DNA of 64,000 nucleotides from Conchocele bisecta (lineage: Eukaryota; Mollusca; Bivalvia; Lucinida; Thyasiridae), in the NCBI GenBank assembly GCA_029237695.1, contig CM055275.1:89764433-89828432 (forward strand), in the 5' to 3' direction. The notes beneath the pieces were generated by a model. That model had not been told where the DNA came from, did not search any database, and saw nothing but the letters and a program-made list of their open reading frames with translations. Numbering within the stretch: the stretch's first letter is position 1; the number at the start of each line of letters is the position of its first letter. Shown in pieces: positions 44,948 through 54,782 of this stretch. The position numbers and the translations under genes are program-made.

Positions 44948-47208
44948 GAGCCGCGCCATGCGAAAACCGGGCTTAATGACACAATTTTCAGATTTTACTT
45001 TTTCGCGTATTCTGAATTGTACATGTTTTAAAAGTCATATGCCGCCAAAATTATCAATGTATCCCAATCATTTTTCATTTTAGAAGTATTTTTATGATGC
45101 GTGGTAAAAACTTATATGACGTTTTAGATCAGTGACGTTGAACTTACGACGTTTTTATGAACGGCGTATACAAGGGGTGTTGATAAAATACCCGGACAAG
45201 TCCTATAGATTTGTCATCTTGTATCGCATGTCAACCCAATTTGGATATCTCGTAGCCGTTGCAAGTGTTTCCCATTAGGCCAAGACAAAGTATGAAAATA
45301 ATGTTTATTGCAGTTGCTATTAATGTCATATTTTGGATTGCGGCCCAAGTAACCTAATTCCGTATGAATAATTTTCAAATAAGGAATTGCTGCAAATGGA
45401 ATATTTGTTTGTAGACATTGCACGTGTACATCTGCAGTAGGCGGCTTATAACATTAACTTTGTGACAAAACACGACCTCGGGCAGATTTGGTAGCGTGAT
45501 ACCTTATAATTTTTGCCAGGTGTCTTTCTTGAGGATGCATTACCATCACATGATTCAGACATACATTATTATGCAGTCAAGTGATAAGCTGATGATTTGA
45601 TACTACAAATCGTGCGAAAAGCAAGTTTATGACCATCAAATTTCCAATTAATTTCAAGACTTTTCGAAAACTCCACCGACCTCACTGTGTGTTTTGTGCA
45701 TTATGTATTGCTTATACACAAACAATGAAGGAGCTGTATTGAAATCACTGATTCTGAATCTATTAGAGATATGTTTATGCATTTGTTTTGCCAAATTCAA
45801 TACAAACCATGGATATATATGTCATTATATTGTAAGGTCCAGGGATTGTGGCGATGTGTCCTTTGTCACTTGTTACCAAGCCGGATCCAGGAGTTCAGGT
45901 TACGGGGGGGGGGGGGGGGCGGGGCATAACTATTTTGCAATACTTGACTATATTATCGGAGCTCGGATAGCGCTAGGGGGGTCCGGGGCATATCCCCCCC
46001 TCCCCCCTCCCGGATTTTTTTTGAAATATACATCGCATTTCCTGCAAAAAACGTGCCTTCTAACTTGTATAAAATCTTTACTCGGCGAATTTTATGGGGG
46101 GGGGGGGCGCGAGCCGGGTCCCCCCCTCACCTCCACCCGCCCCCTGAATCCGCACATGATAACCACACCCATATTTAAACACTGCAAACTTTAATGACTA
46201 TAACATGAGAACATGTTGAATATTTAATCAAGTTACAGACACATGTTGATTAATTGCAGAGGTTGCTAGGAGGTTGAGATTCCCATTATTGTTCTCTGTT
46301 TGACAGGTGTTCATTTCTGCCACAATGTGGAAATTACATATTCTGCACCGCATAATCTGATATTTAGTCAGTAAAATATATTTTAATTGTTGTTACATGT
46401 TAGTTAAGACTTTATTAAACGTGTTGAATTGACATTCGCTCTCGTATTCTATTATGTTGGTGCGGAGCTACCAAACCCGATATCCGGATACTCATCGTGA
46501 CAAAAACCGGACTGCAGGTCCCTTACAATATAGTTGAGTGTCTACCTCCGTTTATGATAAAATGAGTGGCATTAAATGGCATATCATTCGCTAAGTACTG
46601 GATTGAATTGTTCAAAAGTTTCTCAATTTACCAAGATAATAGATGGTAATATCGTTGGCATACACTAGGTTGTTCATATTTAAGATTATTTAGGATTCAA
46701 GGTGCAGTTTAAGCGAGGACTTCGCTGATATGTAGCCAGTTAAATTATGCGTTCACCATTTTGAATTCATACAGAGTGAAACAGAGTGAAACAGAGTGAT
46801 AATGTCAAAGAACGACAGTTAGGCGCCAATGCACAGCGCTTGAAGCATTTCTAAGTCATTGATGTTGCGAGGAACTCGTGCAAGTATCCTTGCTATAATA
46901 TGTTGTCACGACACCATGGCCATAACGTCAAACATGTATTCACGTTCAGTGACGTCACAAGTACGTGCCGTCAAGTCATGACGTCATAATATGTGTACTA
47001 AGGTGCAAGGCATCGCGTCTCATATTAGTGAAAGTTTCAGTAAGGTATAATTTTCCGTCTTCTGTTCACACTTAATGTTAACTGACACCAGTAAACGTAA
47101 ATGGGAGGGCAACACTTTTACAACGACGCTGCAAACGTCGTTTTTCTGACGTCCTTTACCGCTTTTCATGACGTTGTCATAAAGCCCGGTTTTCGTATGG
47201 CGCGGCCC
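44948..47208. mobile_element. Nested ~2.26-kb non-autonomous TIR element with ACAT target duplication
   Basis: Ends GAGCCGCGCCATGCGAAAAC then CGGGCTTAATGAC, and the inverse GTCATAAAGCCCGGTTTTCG then TATGGCGCGGCCC. Flanked by ACAT on both sides (44,944-44,947 and 47,209-47,212), while the empty paralogous site near 56,935-56,942 has ACAT once. The interior has no transposase-like frame; it carries a G/C-run element (45,880-46,160) and CRE-like TGACGTCA motifs near 46,950-46,985. Similar ends without a matching right end occur at 57,527 and 60,478. Confidence 0.78.
45880..46160. repeat. Foldback repeat with poly-G/poly-C tracts
   Basis: GGATCCAGGAGTTCAGGTTA then a 15-base G run, facing CCCCCCTC runs and CCCCTGAATCCGCAC. 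Same family as 59,200-59,520 and 61,600-61,865. The G runs could form quadruplexes. Confidence 0.65.
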
Positions 47209-47261
47209 ACATATTTATTGGCATTATTATACATTTTATATTAGACGTAAATTTCCACACT

Positions 47262-47399
47262 GCAACAACAATGGATGAAAGTGTTGAAATCACGCCCACT
47301 CCAAAGTAAGAATTATTTTATATTTTCCTTAAAAAGCAACGGATTTTTATGAAATATGGCTCAGCAAACGCGTCTTCATGAGCTGCATTTTGGTGGTCT
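47262..47399. mobile_element. Partial ~430-bp palindromic element, cut by gap
   Basis: CAACAACAATGGATGAAAGT, then CGCCCACTCCAAAGTAAGAA and CTTCATGAGCTGCATTTTGG match 11,200-11,325 directly. The remainder falls into the gap. Confidence 0.7.
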
Positions 47400-47899
47400 N
47401 NNNNNNNNNNNNNNNNNNNNNNNNNNNNNNNNNNNNNNNNNNNNNNNNNNNNNNNNNNNNNNNNNNNNNNNNNNNNNNNNNNNNNNNNNNNNNNNNNNNN
47501 NNNNNNNNNNNNNNNNNNNNNNNNNNNNNNNNNNNNNNNNNNNNNNNNNNNNNNNNNNNNNNNNNNNNNNNNNNNNNNNNNNNNNNNNNNNNNNNNNNNN
47601 NNNNNNNNNNNNNNNNNNNNNNNNNNNNNNNNNNNNNNNNNNNNNNNNNNNNNNNNNNNNNNNNNNNNNNNNNNNNNNNNNNNNNNNNNNNNNNNNNNNN
47701 NNNNNNNNNNNNNNNNNNNNNNNNNNNNNNNNNNNNNNNNNNNNNNNNNNNNNNNNNNNNNNNNNNNNNNNNNNNNNNNNNNNNNNNNNNNNNNNNNNNN
47801 NNNNNNNNNNNNNNNNNNNNNNNNNNNNNNNNNNNNNNNNNNNNNNNNNNNNNNNNNNNNNNNNNNNNNNNNNNNNNNNNNNNNNNNNNNNNNNNNNNN
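47400..47899. other. Assembly gap, exactly 500 N
   Basis: Third fixed-size join. It separates the contig with GT92 copy C (25,861-47,399) from the contig with GT92 exons 1 and 2 (47,900 onward), so the relative order of those exons is uncertain. Confidence 0.95.
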
Positions 47900-48116
47900 T
47901 ATCTGGTTGCATTTTATATTCATCGCCACACTTATTGACCAACGACGGTACGATTAACACAGCTAGGAGGGTATAACGTTTTGCTTAACCGAAAATCTTT
48001 TACAAAGTCCGTATCTGTCACTGAGCAATATCTCACAATCGCCCCAATGACATTTTCGGACCAAATACAGTTTTTTTTCGGGCTGGCTTAACTTCATATC
48101 CTCTGTCACAAATTAA

Positions 48117-48291
48117 ATGTATTCCTTTGAAGAAAAACTACACATACAGCCTACGGCATGTCCGAACGTTTCACTCCCAAATAATGAAGCAATTGAAACA
48201 AGATGGCGGCCGGTTGCCGACGACAGAAATAACTACGTATATTCGGCTTATATCGATGGGGATAAAGTACGAATCGTCGGTGCAGCAACAA
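48117..48291 (+). CDS. GT92 glycosyltransferase upstream exon (exon 1 of the recognisable core)
   Basis: The frame opens at ATG 48,117 (an in-frame TAA directly precedes it) and runs 58 codons plus one base to a consensus donor, ACAA|GTAAGT, at 48,292. The end of the exon reads WRPVADDRNNYVYSAYIDG then DKVRIVGAAT, which matches the start of the GT92 domain (family pattern VYSAYYD..., VRIIG). The exon ends in phase 1, exactly what exon 2 at 53,290 needs. No signal anchor is encoded, whereas the family are type II membrane proteins, so the true start is probably further upstream and this may be an internal exon using the CAG at 48,147-48,149 as acceptor; the ATG may then not be the start. A decayed tandem copy of its last ~40 bases and donor follows at 48,457-48,497. 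The match to the family is by motif only. Confidence 0.72.
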
Positions 48292-48665
48292 GTAAGTATG
48301 ACGTCAGAAAGCCTACGTACATGCATGCTTGGCGTTTAACGGTACTGTAAATCAATGGAATTGTCTTGAAATTTCGTAAACAATAGCATCAACTCGTCAA
48401 TCATGAAACGTCAATGATTTTCCATTGAGAGTGTGCAACCGAATATCGCATTATGTTCGATGGAGATAATGTACGAATCGTTTCGGTGCAGCAACAAGTA
48501 AGTATGACGTCAGAAAGCCTGATACTACGTACATGCATGCTTGGCGTTTAACGGCACTGTAAATCAATGGAATTGTCTTGAAATTTCGTAAACAATGGCA
48601 TGAACTCGTCAATCTTGAAATGTCAATGATTTTCCATTGAGAGTGAGCAACCGAATATCGCATTA
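48252..48665 (+). repeat. Tandem duplication (~205 bp x2) of the GT92 exon 1 end and donor
   Basis: 48,252-48,456 and 48,457-48,665 share TCGATGG, GTACGAATCGT, GGTGCAGCAACAAGTAAGTA, the TACATGCATGCTTGGCGTTT block and GCAACCGAATATCGCATTA. The second copy has two extra bases (GTTTCGG against GTCGG) and would shift the frame, so its donor is probably not used. Confidence 0.85.
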
Positions 48666-48737
48666 CTTTTCAAATAATCTTCGTAATACTATTTGCTATT
48701 GTAATGACATTTCCATTGATGGTGAAGCTGCTTTATC

Positions 48738-49125
48738 AAGGTGTATGATCACGTGGTTACAACAACAACAACAAGTACTGAAACTTTCAGAAGCCCTCCG
48801 ATTCAAAGTACTTATTATTTTTTTCTTAATATGCAACGGATTTTGATGAAATATGGCGCATCAAATGCGTCTTGTTAAACTGAATTTGGTGGTCTCTGTA
48901 CTTTGGCCCAAACTTCTGTCGTTTTTGCTAAGAATCGATTTCCGTGGCTACCGACAACTCATGGGACAACTAAATACAGCTCATGAAGACGCGTTTGCTG
49001 CGCCATATTTCATCAAAATACCTTGCATATTAAGGAAAATATTATATAGTACTTACTTTGGAGTGGGAGAGATTTCAATAGTTTAAGCTATTGTTGTTGT
49101 TGTTGTAACCATGTGATCAAGCACC
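48738..49125. mobile_element. ~430-bp palindromic element in GT92 intron
   Basis: Ends GGTGTATGATCACGTGGTTA and the inverse TTGTTGTAACCATGTGATCA, with CAACAACAACAA repeats inside both ends. The central hairpin (GTCGTTTTTGCTAAGAATCG) is shortened relative to 11,355-11,421. Confidence 0.75.
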
Positions 49126-50640
49126 TTGTTTATGCAATAGAAATAGCATTACTTTTCGTATACTTACACCTTCTATAAATTCATAATGGAAACGCCTATT
49201 CGACCCATTCCGTTTACATTCCAATACAATACATTAGACACACGTAAAGACGCGCGATGTTGTTGATTGGTTAAAGTTCGCAACATCGATGTGTATTTAC
49301 ATTTTGAAACTATCAGAAAATGCCGTGTAAATATAATAAACAAAAATGCTACCCCGCTCCATACCTCTCGCGAGGGTAGCAATTTAACCCCATTTCTTTA
49401 ATGTAACGAATGATTTACAATCGGCTTTCATCGGTATAAGTTTATATATACATGTATATGAACAAGGCTTCTAACTTTGGTCGGACAATATTTATTACCT
49501 CGTAATAGGTTTGTGGTGGGTCGGGGCCATCCCCCACAAACTGTACATAATTCTACATACAATAGTCAGGTACAAATACAAAATATACAATTACAGATAT
49601 TCACCCCGTTTTACTGTTGCAGTACTGGGTAGAAATCAAAGTCCTATTATTTGTTAAGACTGCATGGTTGAGGGGTACAATAGAATCGTCACTAAAGAGA
49701 GAGCTAAAAAAGCTATCAAAAACTTGCCCGTGTTATTAAAAACAGACAGCAGTACAGTAAAATCGTCACTAAAGAGAGAGCTAAAATTGCGATAAAAAAA
49801 CTTGTCCGTCACGGTTATTTAAAAAAGACAGCAATGCTTTCAAATAAACGCGCAGACGACAATGTCACTCTTCAGCGCTGCAAGAGCTAACGTTTATTTA
49901 ACACTTTCAGCCCGAAGTAACTGTAATGGGCTTGGATTTGTTAATTTTGAAACCAATCCAATCATCGCAAAATGATTTTCAGACTATTCCATTTATAAAA
50001 AGGGGGTATTTGTTGTTCTCAAAAATATGAAAATTACTTTCAAACAGTGCAGATCCTGTTGAGCCGGCTCGTTATAAGCCGGCTCATCTGGATCTGGATA
50101 TACACTGTTTGCATAAACCGATATAGCGGGCTTTCGGGTTCAAAGGGTTATGTATATCATATATGTAATGCATGTAATCGATAATATAGCATCATTCATA
50201 TTATCCATGATCCAACTGAACCAGCCCCACTCTGCACAAAGTGCAGTTCAATCCTACGGTGTATCTACATGTTTAAGTCATGTGTTAACACTTTCAACAC
50301 TACAGCCATCTATATATGTGTTTTGCAAACAGTGTAGATCCAGACGAGCCGGCTCATGACGAGCCGTATCATCAGGATCTGCACTCTTTCCAAGTAATTT
50401 TCATATTTGTTTAAAAAAAATAACATTTTATAAATGGACTATTTGAAAAATATGTTGTGATGAATGGAATTGACCGAAAATTAACATATTATAATCCATT
50501 ACAGTTATTTAGGACTGAAAGGGTTAAATGTTTACAAGTTGTTGGTAACATTATGTATTGACGAGCTAATACACAATCTGTTCCGATCCCCACACTGGTT
50601 ATAAAACAAAACACGGCTGGTTCGGTGAGAACATGGTCTT
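49126..50640. other. Intron-like sequence with hairpin repeats; no gene seen
   Basis: Lies between GT92 exons 1 and 2. A foldback end (GGCTTTCATCGGTATAAG, 49,425) and two copies of the AGTGCAGATCCTG.../GGATCTACACT hairpin repeat (50,043-50,110; 50,330-50,390) are present. A short direct repeat, ATCGTCACTAAAGAGAGAGC, occurs at 49,685 and 49,762. Confidence 0.5.
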
Positions 50641-50647
50641 TGCTTGA

Positions 50648-50790
50648 ACCTGTATTACTCAACATATGTTATACCTGTATTATTCAATATATATTATACC
50701 TGTATTACTCAATATTTATTATACCTGTATTACTCAATATACTCAATATATATACTATATATTATACCTCTATTACTCTGTGTATATTAT
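50648..50790. repeat. ~25-bp AT-rich tandem repeat
   Basis: About five copies of ATACCTGTATTACTCAATAT followed by TTATT, degenerate, in the GT92 intron. A long G run follows at 50,855-50,872. Confidence 0.7.
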
Positions 50791-51721
50791 ATTCCTCTAC
50801 TAGATTCATCTTTACAATGGCTGTACTTTCCAAACCTATAATATGAGGTGGAATGGAGGGTGGGGGGGGGGGTAAACAAAATAAGCACAAGGCGAGATGT
50901 ATTGTAGATATATATTTATATATAGAGTTTTACATATATATAGAGTTATACCGATGAAAGCCGAAACACGCCTAATGCCTGTGGCCCTGAGTATCACGTA
51001 TCTGAATATATATTGACCTTGCAAACTCGCATTCAAGCATGTGTACAATGTATACAATAAGAAAAAGCACTTTGATTGTCTGAGCCTGATATGTAGTATA
51101 CAAGAAATAACCACGTGGTTAATGTACGTCACAAGGCCCTGCTAGTAAGTCCCACTTCGACCTAAATGTTCCTAAATGTCTGTGTAACTAATGAATGACG
51201 TTCATGCGATGAAGACTCCCTCCCCACCCGAGGCAATTATAGAGGGAGGTCTATATTATTATTAATCTAGCGAATAGCTGCCTCATAAGTACTTTTTCAT
51301 CAATAACAAAAACGTCAATATTTTAAAAGATATTTGCAAAATTTACGATATTATCCTTAAATGATCCCGACAGCTGATGAACATTTCGTCATCTTATGAC
51401 GTTAATTACAGAAAACATCACAGATTCTGTAAATACATTTCATGAAAAATCGCACTTGTTCTTAGGTACGAAATCACATGGCGTGTCTCAAACGGTCACA
51501 GACATGTCGTCATTTTAATGCATCATAAATGTCACGTCAATTTCAATAATGTTGATGCATGCATGTATCAAATGTGTTTCAATTGAAACGAGCAGTTAGA
51601 AAGATAATGGTTATGTGACATTATTTATTGACACCGATGAAACCGTTTCGGAGCTGTTTTGTGAGAGCTTATATTTGTTGTGTACAACCCTGCAGCCTGA
51701 GAAAAACAAATGTTTACTGGT
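50791..51721. other. Intron-like spacer, nothing coding
   Basis: Includes the end of the GTTATACCGATGAAAGCCGA foldback family at 50,945-50,972. Confidence 0.45.
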
Positions 51722-51812
51722 GATGTACTCCGCCGCGCCGGCGTAAAATGTTTCACATCGAAATAGGCGCCTATTTCTACGTGAAACAGTTTACGCCGGC
51801 GCGGAGTGCATC
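51722..51812. repeat. GC-rich hairpin, ~42-bp arms
   Basis: GATGTACTCCGCCGCGCCGG then CGTAAAATGTTTCAC folds on a GGCGCC centre to the inverse, CGTGAAACAGTTTACGCCGG then CGCGGAGTGCATC. Only a few mismatches. Confidence 0.9.
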
Positions 51813-52396
51813 GCCAGTGAACCACTCAGCTATTGAAGATATTGCATACACACAATTTCGTCCAGTAACCGGCGCAAACAACTTTCTATGTATAACACAT
51901 TGGAAAATAAATGTGGAAAACCAATGTCGGAAAACCGGTGTGTTTTTTTGCGTGAAAGCTGTAGCGCGGACTGTAGCACCAGTGTTGTTAGAAGCATTGC
52001 TGGGTTTTCATCTCTCGTATAGCAACCACAGGTTATTGAAGAAAGGTTCATATGTCGGTGTTTTATGAGTTAGTTCGGTATCTCTGGTGGTTTGGCTGTA
52101 TTGTTGCGCACCTACCAACGATTTACGTCACCTCCCGCGAGTTACACGTAGTCGGGTATTGTGTCAGTATACTTTACAAAAGGGCCCGGAAAGTTCTGAA
52201 CGGTGAATGTGTAGATAATTGGCGATTTCTGTCGTGTTTGAGCATTAGTAATTGCACAAAACTATGTAAATTACCCAAAAAAGAACAAAATCCACCCAAA
52301 TATATCCAAATCCACCAAAATACCCATATAACACCAACATAATAACAATCTGTTCAACTGACTAAAGGCTATACGTATGATCACAGGCATTCGGCG

Positions 52397-52480
52397 TGTT
52401 TCGGCTTTTATCGGTATAACTCTATATATATGAACCAGGCTCCTTACTTTGGTCGGACACGACCTCGTATCATAACACAC
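52397..52480. repeat. Foldback-family end (CGGCTTTTATCGGTATAACT)
   Basis: Direct match to the left end of 13,963-14,432, through GGTCGGACACGACCTCGTAT. No matching inverse end is close by, so it is a fragment. Confidence 0.65.
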
Positions 52481-52519
52481 AGGATTTATTGCAGACATAT
52501 ACACATTATTTCACAAATA

Positions 52520-52860
52520 AAACTTGATCGATCACTTGAATGCTTACAGAAACACAATACTGTTGCTGAGCAAGCACTCGTGGAAAACTATAGTCAACAA
52601 CACAGTTAACATAAAACAAGAACAATTACGCCAAACACGCATGGCCGCAGATATCGACTTCATGCAATTTGTGAATCTACACGACAACGGAAATACACAT
52701 GCATTACCGTATAAGTGAGCACACGACACATACAACATGCATATTATGCAACTTATAGCACTACTTTGGGTAACAAAGCCAGTAAACATTGAAAAAACAT
52801 GCTCGCATTGTGGTCAAATGTATGTAGACTTAGCAAAGCACATTATAGCAGATTGCGTAT
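52520..52860 (+). pseudogene. LINE ORF2 C-terminal remnant with C-x2-C...H...C motif
   Basis: One frame reads WKTIVNNTVNIKQEQLRQTR, then NLHDNGNTHALPYK, a TGA at 52,716-52,718 (from a likely TGG), then AHDTYNMHIMQL and KTCSHCGQMYVDLAKHIIAD followed by C. The spacing C-x2-C-x9-H-x4-C is that of the zinc motif near the C-terminus of many non-LTR retrotransposon polymerases. No catalytic region is nearby. Lies in the GT92 intron. Confidence 0.45.
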
Positions 52861-53289
52861 AGCCTTTATAACCAGCGTAGAGCCAGTCTGCGCTAGTTTC
52901 TATCACATGTGTTTGAACAGAATGTCATTATTTTGGTGTCATATGTGTATTTCTGTGGATTTTGATGCGTCTGATTGCTGTAGTCAAATACAAGTACCCG
53001 TGGAAACAATTCCTATAATAAAATAACAAGTACATGTCTTCAACAGTCACGCTTTTGTTTACACAAGTATTCAAGTACTACATAAATGAACCTTTGAACA
53101 AAGACCACCTGTGAACAAATGCCACCTGTGAACAAATGCTTGATTTTTCTGTTCCAATGGCTGGCCTTTATTCATTGGGTTGACTGTATTAGTATAACAC
53201 AAATTTTCTGGCTGTAACGACTTACGACTTACGTGACAGCCATACAATTCGGGTTAGTATTAGTCTGGTTTTACTCTCCGTCTTTGCAG

Positions 53290-53401
53290 AAGGAGACCAC
53301 AAGTTGCATTGCCAGATATGGTCCAAACAAAAGAATGGCACCGTTACCATGGCAATCACACCAGCAACGGTTTCACGTATTCCCGAAAACAGAGATTGGA
53401 A
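53290..53401 (+). CDS. GT92 glycosyltransferase exon 2
   Basis: A 112-bp exon between a strong acceptor (CTCTCCGTCTTTGCAG, ending 53,289) and a consensus donor (TTGGAA|GTAAGT at 53,402). It begins with two bases that complete the codon opened by exon 1 (A|AA = Lys), then encodes 36 residues including GDHKLHCQIWSKQKNG and IPENRDW, and ends with two bases (AA), which together with the first base of the terminal exon (G) give Lys before YSAAYFMCQ. The L-C-Q-W motif and the IPEN motif are as expected in the GT92 region between the VYSAYYD block and the F-VCVKPF block. Phase agreement on both sides is strong evidence that it is a real exon. A terminal exon downstream on this strand is not in the window. 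Confidence 0.75.
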
Positions 53402-53429
53402 GTAAGTTTCAAATATACCGTGTATATGA

Positions 53430-54137
53430 TCATATATGTGTCTCTGACAGGACAAACGGGACTTACGGGATTTGTGACCAGTGTAGCTAGTGATCAAATA
53501 ACACACTTCTGATAACGATCCATATTTCTTTTTCGAAGCATGGCGAGTGTTTCATTGGCGAAATGGCGACCAGTGTAGATCCAGATCAGCCTGTGCATTC
53601 GCACAGTCTGATCAGGGCCTACTATGTTCGCCATGCAGTCAGTGAAACATCCGTTCTACTTCTAACAAGATTCAGTTTAGGCTACAGGGGCGTGATATTT
53701 GTCGAGCAGATACAGTGGGCACAAATACCCTACAGTCTGTTTCACGAAACCTGCCCACATTTTAGTTACGACTATATAAATAATACAAAAACAATATTGT
53801 TTTCGATAATATTAAATTAGAGCACAATTTATGAATGAGCCTACTTTTTATTTCGTGAAATTTGGTCCAATATGTAACTTTTGTTTTCTTATTTAGATCA
53901 TTTCCAAGCAATCTCGCTAGATTTAAGAAATAATTTCCAAAGTGTTTCGTTTTTCACCTCATCTTCCAGGTTATCCACCTCTTTTCCCCCATGTTAAATT
54001 CCCATAGAGCACAAATTTCACGAAATAAAATCAATATTTGACCAAATTTCACGAAATAAAAAGAAATCTCATTCATAAATTTCGATAAAATTTAATATTA
54101 TCAAAATAAGTATTGCTTTTTTGCATTATTTATATAG
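53430..54137. repeat. Arm segment matching 3,930-4,540, ending in a foldback
   Basis: 53,430-53,970 is the inverted copy of 3,930-4,540. 53,767-53,875 is repeated inverted at 54,030-54,137 (ATATAAATAAT..., TTTATTTCGTGAAATTTGG), a local foldback with ~105-bp arms. Confidence 0.72.
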
Positions 54138-54169
54138 ACGTACAATTTGGGCAGGTATACTATTTGTAT

Positions 54170-54780
54170 ATACTAATATCGTATACATATCGTAATCGTA
54201 TAGTATTGGTATATTTAATGAGCATATCGTATGATCATATAACATTGGTATGTTTGTACCGTATCATCGTATAGTACAGTTTGTTTACATTATACAAACG
54301 TACTATACGAATATTACACAAACGTACGATATATCCGTACGGATATTGTATGAATATACAGTGGGGTCATCGTGCGGTTAAAATATACCGATGCACCGGT
54401 TCATTTCGCATGTAAACATCAGGTTTTCATTTCGATCATCTGCCACAATTTCAAGTTTTTAAAAATGAATACATTTTCAGTTTTACGATACAGAAACAAT
54501 TTAAAACTGAGGATTGTGAAGTACGGTATCACAGTGCATATACATGTGTGTTCAATACAGTAATTCATCAGTAATTCATCATTGTACTCCGCACCACCGC
54601 CGGGGACACAAAACAATGATTCCCCACAAACACCAGCCATCTACATTTGGCGTCCTAAAAGTTCCGATCTATATCCCACAGTGGGAACAATGTGTATCAC
54701 CACCACCACCACTTTTTGTATATGCCTACACTACACCCCCCCCCCCCCCCCCGACCACCACTTCTGTCTGTAACGCAGGA
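54170..54780. other. Segment U', inverted copy of U
   Basis: Reads as the reverse complement of 43,215-43,735, ending CTTCTGTCTGTAACGCAGGA beside the minus-orientation 38-bp array. A ~15-base C run lies at 54,738-54,752. The triplicated GAATGACCGCACAAAC block of U is absent. Confidence 0.75.
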
Positions 54781-54782
54781 TG

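Larger units (their letters stand above)
44846..47264. mobile_element. ~510-bp TIR element, copy d, interrupted by a nested element
   Basis: Starts TTAAAGGTACTTGCCCATTC at 44,846, breaks at 44,947 and resumes at 47,209 with ACATATTTATTGGCATTATT, then GTAAATTTCCACACTG, where it is truncated. The uninterrupted order is seen in copy e at 56,920-56,995. Confidence 0.78.

Noticed and set aside
45694..46194. 166-codon frame with glycine- and proline-rich stretches
   Set aside because: It runs through G and C homopolymers of a foldback repeat inside the nested element; no domain is present.
53563..53820. Open frame MATSVDPDQPVHSHSLIRAY with a cousin on the minus strand at 4,221-4,412
   Set aside because: It is the translation of a dispersed hairpin repeat with CAGATCAGCCTG/CAGTCTGATCAG arms; such frames recur widely as false gene models in bivalves.
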